The notes under the pieces: generated by a model
Told to the model about the DNA's origin: nothing
Seen by the model: the letters and a program-made list of their open reading frames with translations, nothing else
Database searches by the model: none
Assembly: GCA_031269405.1 (NCBI GenBank)
Contig: JAISZE010000043.1
Location: 1-15,557 of the forward strand
Source: Treponema sp.
GTDB taxonomy: Bacteria; Spirochaetota; Spirochaetia; Treponematales; Breznakiellaceae
Reading direction: 5' to 3'
DNA length: 15,557 bases
Shown here: positions 8,407 to 14,607 of the stretch, in pieces
Layout of the letters: every line of letters starts with the position of its first letter
Numbering within the stretch: position 1 is the first letter of the stretch
Translations under genes and position numbers: made by a program

Positions 8407-9486
8407 TCAAAAAAGAAGGCCCTCCGCCCTGCCCTGGGGGCTGATCTTCAGGTGTTCATAAGCCAGTGCGGTAACCATCCTCCCCCGGGGCGTGCGCTGA
8501 AGAAGCCCTGCCTGGATAAGGTACGGTTCGTAGTAGTCCTCCAGGGTATCCACGGATTCGCCGATGGAGATTGCCAGAGTTTCGGCCCCTACGGGACCTC
8601 CGTTATAACGCTGGATAATAATGCCTAGAATATCCCTGTCATGGCGTTCCAGCCCGAGGCTGTCTATCTCAAGACGCATGAGCCCTTCTTCCACTACTTT
8701 TCTGGTAATACCGGGGCTCTTGCAGTCCTGGGCGAAATCCCGTACCCGCCTTAAAAGACGGTTTACCACCCTTGGGGTCCCCCTGGCCGAGCGGGCAAGC
8801 AGAACCGCGGCGCCATCGTCAATAGAGATCTTCAGGATTCCCGCAGAACGCCGCACAATCGCTTCCATGTCCGTATCATCATAGAAGGAAAAACGGCAGG
8901 TAATACCGAAGCGGCTTATAAGGGGGCTCGACACGTTTCCCGCCTTAGTAGTGGCCCCTACAAGGGTAAAGGGCCTAAGGGGGATGCGGATGGTCCTGGT
9001 GCTGGGCCCCTGGCCGATAATCCAGTCCAGTTCGTAATCCTCCATGGCGATGTAGAGCATCTCTTCGATGGCAGGTTTCAGCCGGTGGATTTCATCGATA
9101 AAAAAAACCGTCTTAGCCGTAAGGGTGGTCAGTATCCCCGCAAGATCCTTGGGTTTATCCAAAGCAGGGGCGGATGTTACTTTGAATTCCGATTCCAATT
9201 CGTGGGCCACCACCTGGGCCAGGGTAGTTTTCCCCAGCCCCGGGGGGCCTGTCAGGAAGAGGTGATCCAGGCTTTCATTCCGTTCTTTCGCGGCGCGGAT
9301 AAATACCGAAAGATTTTCCTTCATCTGCCGCTGGCCCAGGAATTCCGCCAGCCTGTAGGGGCGCAGCGCCGTGTCCCTGTCATCTTCTTCCAGAGGTTTT
9401 TCAGGATGCAAAAGCCCGCCGGGAACGGATCCGGCCTCTAAACCGGGAACCCCTCCTCCGGGGCTTTCTCTTTTTTTCGCCGCCAT
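8407..9486 (-). CDS. ruvB: RuvB: Holliday-junction branch-migration ATPase
   Basis: The 359-residue AAA+ ATPase has all RuvB landmarks: Walker A GPPGLGKT (80-87), Walker B FFIDEIHR (128-135), sensor-1 GATTKAG (177-183), the arginine finger in SRFGI (R192), sensor-2 region GTPRVVNRLLRRVRD (236-250), and a C-terminal winged helix with RTPRGRMVT (331-339). It forms hexameric motors that drive branch migration together with RuvA. The first ~38 residues are a Gly/Pro/Glu-rich extension before the conserved LRPYRLAEFLGQ; the ATG at 9486 is preceded by a GGGGAAG ribosome site, so the extension may be real. The gene lies 21 bases after ruvA and four before queA. Confidence 0.98.
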   Translation of the reverse strand: MAAKKRESPGGGVPGLEAGSVPGGLLHPEKPLEEDDRDTALRPYRLAEFLGQRQMKENLSVFIRAAKERNESLDHLFLTGPPGLGKTTLAQVVAHELESEFKVTSAPALDKPKDLAGILTTLTAKTVFFIDEIHRLKPAIEEMLYIAMEDYELDWIIGQGPSTRTIRIPLRPFTLVGATTKAGNVSSPLISRFGITCRFSFYDDTDMEAIVRRSAGILKISIDDGAAVLLARSARGTPRVVNRLLRRVRDFAQDCKSPGITRKVVEEGLMRLEIDSLGLERHDRDILGIIIQRYNGGPVGAETLAISIGESVDTLEDYYEPYLIQAGLLQRTPRGRMVTALAYEHLKISPQGRAEGLLF

Positions 9487-9507
9487 AGCGCTTCCCCAAC
9501 CTGCCGC

Positions 9508-10104
9508 CTAAACCGATCCGCTGAGGTATACAATAGCCTGCTTAAAAAGCAGCTTTTCCTTTTCCGCCGCGTCCATCCCGGGAGCAAGCTCTTTTTCGGC
9601 TTTCCCCAGGGCTTCAGCAGCGTCGCGGCGGTCGTACCCCATCTCCACAAGGGCGCCGATTAAGTCCCCATAGGGGCCTGCCGCTTCAGGAACGCTTTCC
9701 GGGGCGGCGAGTTTCCCCCTAAGGGCGAGGATCATCTTCTGGGCCGTCTTTTTCCCCAACCCCGGCACCGCTTCCAGACGGGCCAAATCCCCGGCTTCCA
9801 GGGCTTTTGCCAGATCTTCCCAGCCAATGCCGCCCATTATCTTCAAGGCGCCTTTGGGCCCTATTCCTTCAACCTTGAGAAGCTCCAGGAACATAGTCCG
9901 CCTCTCGGCGTCCGCGAACCCGTAAAGCTTCATCTGATCTTCCCTATGGTACAGCCAGGTATAAAGGCGGCCTTCCCTGCCCGCCTGGGGCAGTTTCACG
10001 GAATCGATGGCCGGGACAGCGATTTCCCATTCCACCCCGCCTGTGAGCACATAAACGCTGTCCGCTGTTTTTCCGGTAATAGTTCCCTGGATGCTGTTGA
10101 ACAT
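9508..10104 (-). CDS. ruvA: RuvA: Holliday-junction DNA-binding subunit
   Basis: The 198-residue protein matches RuvA in size and three-domain layout. Residues 1-64 form the OB-fold (MFNSIQGTITGK start, LYTWLYHREDQMKLYGF). Two helix-hairpin-helix motifs follow, LLKVEGIGPKGALKIM (75-90) and LEAVPGLGKKTAQKMI (110-125). A flexible linker leads to domain III (about 147-196), which contacts RuvB. RuvA tetramers clamp the four-way junction and load RuvB. The gene starts 21 bases after pepC, with an AGGGA ribosome site, and ruvB follows 21 bases later. Confidence 0.97.
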   Translation of the reverse strand: MFNSIQGTITGKTADSVYVLTGGVEWEIAVPAIDSVKLPQAGREGRLYTWLYHREDQMKLYGFADAERRTMFLELLKVEGIGPKGALKIMGGIGWEDLAKALEAGDLARLEAVPGLGKKTAQKMILALRGKLAAPESVPEAAGPYGDLIGALVEMGYDRRDAAEALGKAEKELAPGMDAAEKEKLLFKQAIVYLSGSV

Positions 10105-10125
10105 GTGGTAAGTTCCCTAACCCTC

Positions 10126-11499
10126 TTAGGCCAAAGATCCCATAGGGTCCCAGGGTTTGAGTACAACAGGTTTCTTTTCCAGGGCCTTCTGTTCCTCAGC
10201 GGTAAGGTATTTTTTGTCCACTACCACCTGGTAGACGTATTCGCTGAACCAGTCGTCGGACATGCGGAACCAGCCTTTTTCGCCCCGTTTGTCGCCCCAG
10301 CTATTTTCCACTTTCCAGCGGTTGGGTTTACCGTCCACCACATTAACGCCGGTGAATACCATGGCGTGGGTCATAAGGCTTTCGCCGTAATCCAGACGCG
10401 ACGCCTTATCCAGAGGGAAGGACGTGCCGAAGATGCTTTCAAAATCGTAGGTATCCATACCCATAAGGCCGTGTTCCGCGTCAAGCATCTGGTGCACATC
10501 AGTACCGAACCAGACCGCCTCGCCGGAAGTAAGCTGGGCCAGGGCGGCCCGTTTCAGGTTTTCCACCGGCAAGTTGAGGTAGTGCACCGGCCTTCCGCCT
10601 GAAACGTTGCCCAAATACGCCACGGTAAAGGTATCGTAGAAAGCCTTGTCGGCAGTAGGGGAATTGATAAGGCTTACATAGTTCTCGAATTTCCGGCCTA
10701 TATAGTTATGATAAAACTCCAGAGGCGTGATATTGAGGTCCCTGGTAAACCTGCCGCGGTTAACGCTTTTGCCGCCGCCCCCCCCCGCTTCTTTCCCTTC
10801 CCGGCCCCGGCATTCAAAGTCAAAACGTTCAGGCGGAAGGCCGAATGCGACGCAGAGCATCCGGTAAATAGTTTCCAGCATGGCGTCTTTTTTCGCAAAA
10901 AGGGCTTCCCGGCTCAGGCCGGCTTTCCAGGCATCCCGCAGATCCCTGGCGTATTCACGGGCCTTCAGGGTGAGGAATTTGTTGATCCTCTGGCTCGCGC
11001 CGGAGTGGAAGGACTCAGGCATTACGGTCTTGGGGACCACGCCGTGTTTTTCAGCCAAAGCCATCACCATGTCCCACTGGCCTCCGTCGGAAAAGGAAGA
11101 TCCAAGGAGCCAGGCCAAAAGCCGGCTGTCCCGCGGCTCGTCCAGGGTATCGAGGATGGAATTCAGAAAAAAATTGGCCCTCTCGAATTTGTCCCAGAAA
11201 AAAAGATACGCCTGGGACAACTCGAAATCGTCAAGATCGCATTTTTTCATCACCTCAAGGCGCATCAGGTTGGTTGCCGCAAAAAGCCAGCACCTGCCTG
11301 AGGCGTTTTGGGCGGTAATTTCCCCGGCGTTGAGTTCGTAGGAAAACACATTGGGAGTATTAACCTGGCCCTGGTAGGCAAGCGCCGTACCGTCTATGCC
11401 CGATTTTGTCACGCTGTTCATGCGTAAGATATTCTCTTTGCTGCCAAGAAAAGCCCTCCTGAGGGAATCGCATTTTTCTATGGAAATATCCTGATTCAT
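10126..11499 (-). CDS. pepC: Aminopeptidase C/bleomycin hydrolase (papain-like C1B peptidase)
   Basis: The 457-residue protein is a papain-fold cysteine peptidase of the bleomycin hydrolase/PepC family. The catalytic site is visible as Q64 and C70 in QNASGRCWLFAA, H378 in THAMVFTGV, and N399 in KVENSWG, with near-identical spacing to known members (C73, H372, N396 in human bleomycin hydrolase). The protein ends in GSLA; in this family the C-terminal tail lies in the active-site cleft and limits activity to aminopeptidase action. No signal peptide is seen, so it is presumably cytosolic. Between about residues 225 and 245 is a Gly/Lys-rich loop encoded partly by a run of nine G (minus strand), which could slip. 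The ATG has a GGAG site six bases upstream. A terminator-like element precedes it, so pepC may start its own transcript leading into ruvA. Confidence 0.95.
   Translation of the reverse strand: MNQDISIEKCDSLRRAFLGSKENILRMNSVTKSGIDGTALAYQGQVNTPNVFSYELNAGEITAQNASGRCWLFAATNLMRLEVMKKCDLDDFELSQAYLFFWDKFERANFFLNSILDTLDEPRDSRLLAWLLGSSFSDGGQWDMVMALAEKHGVVPKTVMPESFHSGASQRINKFLTLKAREYARDLRDAWKAGLSREALFAKKDAMLETIYRMLCVAFGLPPERFDFECRGREGKEAGGGGGKSVNRGRFTRDLNITPLEFYHNYIGRKFENYVSLINSPTADKAFYDTFTVAYLGNVSGGRPVHYLNLPVENLKRAALAQLTSGEAVWFGTDVHQMLDAEHGLMGMDTYDFESIFGTSFPLDKASRLDYGESLMTHAMVFTGVNVVDGKPNRWKVENSWGDKRGEKGWFRMSDDWFSEYVYQVVVDKKYLTAEEQKALEKKPVVLKPWDPMGSLA
10778..10786. repeat. Nine-base C/G homopolymer inside pepC
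   Basis: Nine consecutive C on the plus strand (G on the coding strand) interrupt the peptidase gene and encode part of a glycine run. It is the longest G/C homopolymer I noticed in the window and sits in a non-conserved loop. Gain or loss of one base would shift the frame and remove the catalytic His and Asn. It may also mark a sequencing-error hot spot, though the frame is intact here. Confidence 0.9.
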
Positions 11500-11536
11500 A
11501 CCGCGCTCCGTATTATTTGAATTTGAAACACCCTTG

Positions 11537-11542
11537 AGTATA
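11537..11542 (-). promoter_or_regulatory. Possible -10 element upstream of pepC
   Basis: TATACT on the minus strand follows directly after the T-run of the terminator and lies about 38 bases before the pepC ATG. No good -35 hexamer is seen at normal spacing. The position between a terminator and a gene start supports a promoter, but the sequence evidence is weak. Confidence 0.25.
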
Positions 11543-11572
11543 AAAAAAACACGGCTCCCTGGATAGACAGCC
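11542..11572 (-). terminator. Probable rho-independent terminator after ruvC
   Basis: On the minus strand a stem GGCT-G-TC/GG-G-AGCC (11553-11572, one internal mismatch, six-base loop) is followed after GTG by a run of eight T (11542-11549). It lies about 27 bases past the ruvC stop and before pepC. The stem is short, so termination may be partial. Confidence 0.5.
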
Positions 11573-11598
11573 TCCGGGCGGCTTTGTAACCCTGCGGA

Positions 11599-12090
11599 TC
11601 AGAAGGCTTTACTATGCGCCGCGCAGACCGCCGCTCCCAGGGCGTCCGCGGAATGATCGGGTTTGGGGATTTCCGGGAGCCCCAGGAGGAAGCGGACCAT
11701 CTCCTGGATCTGGAACTTGTCCGCCGAACTTTCCCCGACTACCGCCTTCTTGATGGCATTAGGGGTAAGCTCCAGCACGGGAATTCCCTTTAGGGCCAAT
11801 GTCATGCAAAGGACCCCCCGGGCTTCCCCTACCGCCATGGCGCTGGAGACATTCCGCCCGAAATAGAGATTTTCGATAGCCGATTCGCAGGGCTTATAAG
11901 TATCAAGGATTTCGCAAAAAGACTGATGGATAAAAAAAAGACGTTCCGCCCTGGGACGGTCCGCCTTGGTTTCTATGCAGCCATGGGCTATGTAATGGAG
12001 CGTATTGCCCGCATAATCCACTATCCCCCAGCCGGTGGACGCAAGCCCGGGATCCACGCCGATGATGCGCCGCACCGCTTTACTCAGCAA
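11599..12090 (-). CDS. ruvC: RuvC: Holliday-junction resolvase
   Basis: The 163-residue protein has the RNase H-like RuvC fold and the metal-binding residues D13 (GVDPGLASTGWG), E73 (AIENLYF), H146 and D149 (DHSADAL). This is the D-E-H-D set known from the Thermus enzyme, rather than the all-acidic set of E. coli; the spacing E-to-H of 73 residues is identical to Thermus. RuvC cuts Holliday junctions as a dimer with RuvAB. The start is probably TTG at 12090: GGAG lies eight bases upstream inside the end of yebC. A GTG at 12075 would also give a normal RuvC N-terminus and cannot be excluded. It starts six bases after the yebC stop, so the pair is co-transcribed. Confidence 0.96.
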   Translation of the reverse strand: MLSKAVRRIIGVDPGLASTGWGIVDYAGNTLHYIAHGCIETKADRPRAERLFFIHQSFCEILDTYKPCESAIENLYFGRNVSSAMAVGEARGVLCMTLALKGIPVLELTPNAIKKAVVGESSADKFQIQEMVRFLLGLPEIPKPDHSADALGAAVCAAHSKAF

Positions 12091-12096
12091 AAACGT

Positions 12097-12834
12097 TCAC
12101 TCCGCCTCGAACCCGTCAGGAATATTGATGTTGGAATAGACGTTCTGAACGTCCTCGTTTTCTTCCAGCCTTTCAATGAGCTTAAGGACCTTGCCAGTAG
12201 CGTCGTTATCCAGCGTGACCGGCGCTTCGGGGATCATGCTGATCTCCGCGCTGGTAGTCTCGAAGGATTTGCTTTCCAGGGCCTTGACTACAGGCTCAAA
12301 ATCGTCAGGCGAGGAGCTTACCTCGATGATCCCGTCTGAAGCAACCACGTCCTCGGCCCCCCCCTCGAGGGCCGCTTCCATTACCTGGTCTTCGGTATAC
12401 TTTTCGCCGTCAAGGGTGATAATTCCCTTACGGGTAAGGAGGCGGGAAACCGAACCGGATTTAGCCAGCTCGGCGCCGGCGCGGGTGAGGATATTGCGCA
12501 CATCCGCAGCCGCCCGGTTCCGGTTGTCGGTCATAACCTCGATAAGAACAGCCGCTTCGCCCAACCGGGCTTCGTAGGTCAGTTCCTCGTAGTTAACCCC
12601 TTCAAGTTCACCGGTTCCCTTCTTTATTGCCCTGTCGATGTTGTCCTTGGGCATGTTGGCCCCCCGGGCTTTCAGGATAGCTGTTCTGAGCCGCGGGTTT
12701 CCTTCAGGATTGCCCCCGCCCATTCTGGCGGCAATGGAAATTTCCTTGATAAGTTTGGTAAACATCTGGCCCCGCTTCGCATCAGCGGCGCCTTTCGCGT
12801 GTTTAATAGTCGCCCATTTACTGTGGCCCGACAT
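12097..12834 (-). CDS. yebC: YebC/TACO1 family protein
   Basis: The 245-residue protein begins MSGHSKWATIKHAKGAADAK, the diagnostic YebC N-terminus, and continues with the family blocks RGANMPKDNIDRAIKKGTGE (the motif around 54-75) and NRNRAAADVRNI. Family members were long annotated as DNA-binding transcriptional regulators; more recent work ties YebC/TACO1 proteins to translation of proline-rich or difficult sequences. The gene leads the minus-strand block, directly upstream of ruvC, a common pairing in bacteria. A clear AAGGAG lies eight bases before the ATG, and an extended -10 element lies about 50 bases upstream. Confidence 0.97.
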   Translation of the reverse strand: MSGHSKWATIKHAKGAADAKRGQMFTKLIKEISIAARMGGGNPEGNPRLRTAILKARGANMPKDNIDRAIKKGTGELEGVNYEELTYEARLGEAAVLIEVMTDNRNRAAADVRNILTRAGAELAKSGSVSRLLTRKGIITLDGEKYTEDQVMEAALEGGAEDVVASDGIIEVSSSPDDFEPVVKALESKSFETTSAEISMIPEAPVTLDNDATGKVLKLIERLEENEDVQNVYSNINIPDGFEAE

Positions 12835-12880
12835 AGATTATTCTCCTTGAAATTAAAATACAGATAAACTGGAAATTTAG

Positions 12881-12889
12881 ATTATCACA
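12881..12889 (-). promoter_or_regulatory. Extended -10 promoter element for yebC-ruvC
   Basis: TGTGATAAT on the minus strand matches an extended -10 (TGn plus GATAAT). The inferred start near 12873 gives a leader of about 40 bases before yebC with its AAGGAG site. No strong -35 is present, which is usual for extended -10 promoters. The surrounding stretch 12841-12905 is AT-rich. Confidence 0.4.
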
Positions 12890-12967
12890 TTATTCATCAA
12901 ATGGGAAGAGGTTGAATACTGATTTACAGCTCCGGGACTGCGAAACCGCGTTTCAAAAGGACAATAC

Positions 12968-13007
12968 ACAGCCCGCTAAACACCGCTGCGGGCGTTGAAC
13001 GGGCTGT
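12968..13007 (-). terminator. Stem-loop after the small CxxC gene, possible terminator
   Basis: A perfect inverted repeat ACAGCCCG (12968-12975) / CGGGCTGT (13000-13007) encloses 24 bases. Within it CCCGC (12972-12976) can instead pair with GCGGG (12988-12992). It lies about 29 bases past the stop of the small CxxC gene. Downstream on the minus strand there is only a short TTTT about ten bases away, so it is not a classic rho-independent terminator; it may be a processing or attenuator-like structure. Confidence 0.35.
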
Positions 13008-13035
13008 AAGCGCCGGAATAACAACGCCTGCCTGC

Positions 13036-13260
13036 CTAGAATTTGCCCTTCTGGACAGCCTTTTCGATAGACTCCTGAACCAGCCTGGTATACCAGTCAT
13101 AGTTGAAAGGCTGCTTGGTCCTGACCACCGGCTTAATCTCCGCTTCCAGCTTGTCATGGCAGGCTTCACAAAGATCCCTGTGGGCCAGATGGAAGGAATT
13201 CCGGTTAGAAACCGGCAGTTTAATCTCCCCACTGCAAACATCGCAATAAAGGCTTCTCAT
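13036..13260 (-). CDS. Small CxxC-CxxC (zinc-ribbon-like) protein, unknown function
   Basis: The 74-residue protein has two cysteine pairs, C6-x2-C9 and C31-x2-C34, with H24 and H27 between them. This spacing suits a single structural zinc site of zinc-ribbon or treble-clef type. The C-terminal half is charged and helical, ending in VQESIEKAVQKGKF. The strong ribosome site AAAGGAG five bases before the ATG and the conserved-looking cysteines argue for a real gene. There is no membrane segment or signal peptide. It is divergent from the NeuB-family gene across a 117-base AT-rich region and is followed by yebC 201 bases later. I do not recognise a named family; a nucleic-acid-binding or chaperone-like role is only a guess from the fold. 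Confidence 0.75.
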   Translation of the reverse strand: MRSLYCDVCSGEIKLPVSNRNSFHLAHRDLCEACHDKLEAEIKPVVRTKQPFNYDWYTRLVQESIEKAVQKGKF

Positions 13261-13377
13261 ATAAACTCCTTTGGCGTTAATTTTATTAATTAATGATTGT
13301 TAAAGGATAGTATTACCGAAAATCAATCATTAACGATATAAAGTATACTACAAGAATAAAAAAAAGTCGAGGGGGAT
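13261..13377. promoter_or_regulatory. Divergent promoter region between the CxxC gene and the NeuB-family gene
   Basis: This AT-rich gap separates two divergent genes and must supply promoters for both. Plus-strand -10 candidates are TATAAA (13337-13342) and TATACT (13344-13349), neither with a clear -35. Toward the small gene several TAATAA/TAAAAT-like boxes overlap, so none can be singled out. Ribosome sites are clear on both sides: AAAGGAG for the small gene (13266-13272) and GAGGGGG for the NeuB-family gene (13369-13375). Confidence 0.5.
13290..13333. repeat. Perfect 10-base inverted repeat, candidate operator
   Basis: TTAATGATTG (13290-13299) is the exact reverse complement of CAATCATTAA (13324-13333), with 24 bases between. 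It sits in the middle of the divergent promoter region, overlapping the likely core promoters of both genes. Arm centres are 34 bases apart, about three helical turns, which would suit a regulator binding two sites. AT-rich sequence raises the odds of chance repeats. Confidence 0.55.
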
Positions 13378-14499
13378 ATGATGACAAATGAAAAATTCAA
13401 CATAAACGGCGTTGAATACGGACCGGAAAAGGTTCTGATTATCGCGGAATTAGGAACATCCCACGGCGCTGATCCGGCTAAGGCCAGGGAACTCATTGCC
13501 GCAGCGGCAGAAGCAGGGGCGGATTGCATTAAATTCCAGATTGTCTACGCCCATGAGATCCTCCACCCCAACACCGGGGAAGTCGCCCTCCCGGGAGGCA
13601 GGATCCGCCTTTACGACCGCTTCAGGGATCTTGAAACGGACCCTTCGTTTTATGCCCTTATGAAGGAAGAAGTGGAAAAGCGGGGCCTTCTCTTCCTCTG
13701 CACCCCTTTCGGCATTCAGAGCGCCAGGGAACTGAAAGCCCTTGGGCCGAAATTCATCAAAATCGCCTCTCCTGAACTGAACCATATCCCGCTGCTCAGG
13801 GAAGCAGCCTCATTCGGCCTTCCAACGCTGCTTTCCACAGGGGTTTCCAGGCTAGGGGATATTGAAAAGGCCCTGGAAACCCTGTCCCCCCTAGGGGAAA
13901 GTCCGCACGTATGCCTGCTCCATTGTGTAACCGCCTATCCGGCGCCGGAAAAAGACTATAACCTGAGGATCCTCAAGAATCTTGGCGGAATTTTCGGCCT
14001 TCCCGCAGGGGTCAGCGATCACAGCATGGATCCCTGCCTGGTACCGGTTCTGGCAACTGCTATAGGCGGAGCGGTAATTGAGAAGCATTTCTGCCTTTCC
14101 CGGGACGATCCGGGCCTGGACGACCCCATTGCCCTGCCTCCTGAAGCCTTCGCCCGAATGGTCCGGGAAGTGCGCAGGGCCTCAAAACAGGGGCCGGAAG
14201 AATCTTTCAAGGCCGTATACGAGGAATGGGGGCAGGAAACAGCGGAAGCTGTGCTCGGAGACGGCGTAAAACGCCTGGCGCCTTCGGAAAAGGCCAACTA
14301 CGAAAGGACCAACCGTTCAATCCACGCCTTAAGGGACATACGCGAAGGGGAAATTATCGGTAAAGATATGATTGCGGCGCTTCGTACGGAAAAAATACTC
14401 CGTCCCGGCCTTCACCCCTCGTGGGAAGACAGGATTTTGGGCAGAAAAGCCCGGAATTTCATCCCTTCAGGGGAAGGCATACGCTTTGAGGATATTTAG
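13378..14499 (+). CDS. NeuB/SpsE-family sialic-acid-type synthase with C-terminal SAF domain
   Basis: The 373-residue protein has the two-domain layout of N-acetylneuraminate synthases. A TIM-barrel (about 15-265) carries IIAELGTSHG (21-30), CIKFQ, LLHCVTAYPAP (180-190), GVSDHS (211-216) and GAVIEKHF (231-238); H215 and H237 match the metal-binding histidines of NeuB. A C-terminal antifreeze-like SAF domain (about 308-373) carries NRSIHALRDIREGEII and RPGLHP. Such enzymes condense phosphoenolpyruvate with an N-acetyl sugar to give nonulosonic acids (sialic, legionaminic, pseudaminic), which decorate surface glycans or flagellin. The usual GPDH-type motif after EKHF is here PGLDDPIAL, so the exact substrate is uncertain. 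The ribosome site GAGGGGG is two bases from the first ATG and five from the second (13381), so the second may be used. No other sugar-acid genes lie in the window. Confidence 0.9.
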   Translation: MMTNEKFNINGVEYGPEKVLIIAELGTSHGADPAKARELIAAAAEAGADCIKFQIVYAHEILHPNTGEVALPGGRIRLYDRFRDLETDPSFYALMKEEVEKRGLLFLCTPFGIQSARELKALGPKFIKIASPELNHIPLLREAASFGLPTLLSTGVSRLGDIEKALETLSPLGESPHVCLLHCVTAYPAPEKDYNLRILKNLGGIFGLPAGVSDHSMDPCLVPVLATAIGGAVIEKHFCLSRDDPGLDDPIALPPEAFARMVREVRRASKQGPEESFKAVYEEWGQETAEAVLGDGVKRLAPSEKANYERTNRSIHALRDIREGEIIGKDMIAALRTEKILRPGLHPSWEDRILGRKARNFIPSGEGIRFEDI

Positions 14500-14541
14500 G
14501 CCTTCCCTGCAGGCATTTCGGAAAAAAATACCCTCTACTGG

Positions 14542-14569
14542 TTGCCAATTTCGAATATTTGTATAGAAT
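14542..14569 (+). promoter_or_regulatory. Probable sigma-70 promoter for the gene before hisS
   Basis: TTGCCA (14542-14547) and TAGAAT (14564-14569) are separated by 16 bases. They match the -35 and -10 consensus at four and five positions. They lie in an AT-rich gap after the NeuB-family gene, and the predicted start near 14576 leaves a leader of about 30 bases. I see no convincing terminator between the stop at 14499 and this promoter, so some read-through from upstream is possible. Confidence 0.5.
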
Positions 14570-14607
14570 TATTATTAACATAATAAATCAAGGTGGATAA
14601 GAAAAAA

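Noticed and set aside
12942..12954. Short palindrome GAAAC-CGC-GTTTC between yebC and the small gene.
   Set aside because: The stem is only five base pairs, no further copies were noticed in the window, and no T-run follows on either strand.
12924..13241. Minus-strand open frame of 105 codons overlapping the small CxxC gene in another frame.
   Set aside because: Its translation is Arg/Ser/Trp-rich without motifs, while the overlapping frame has the CxxC pairs and a strong ribosome site at its start.
14500..14541. Possible terminator after the NeuB-family gene (GCCT...AGGC followed by an A/T stretch).
   Set aside because: The stem is only four base pairs and the tail is A-rich rather than T-rich on the coding strand.
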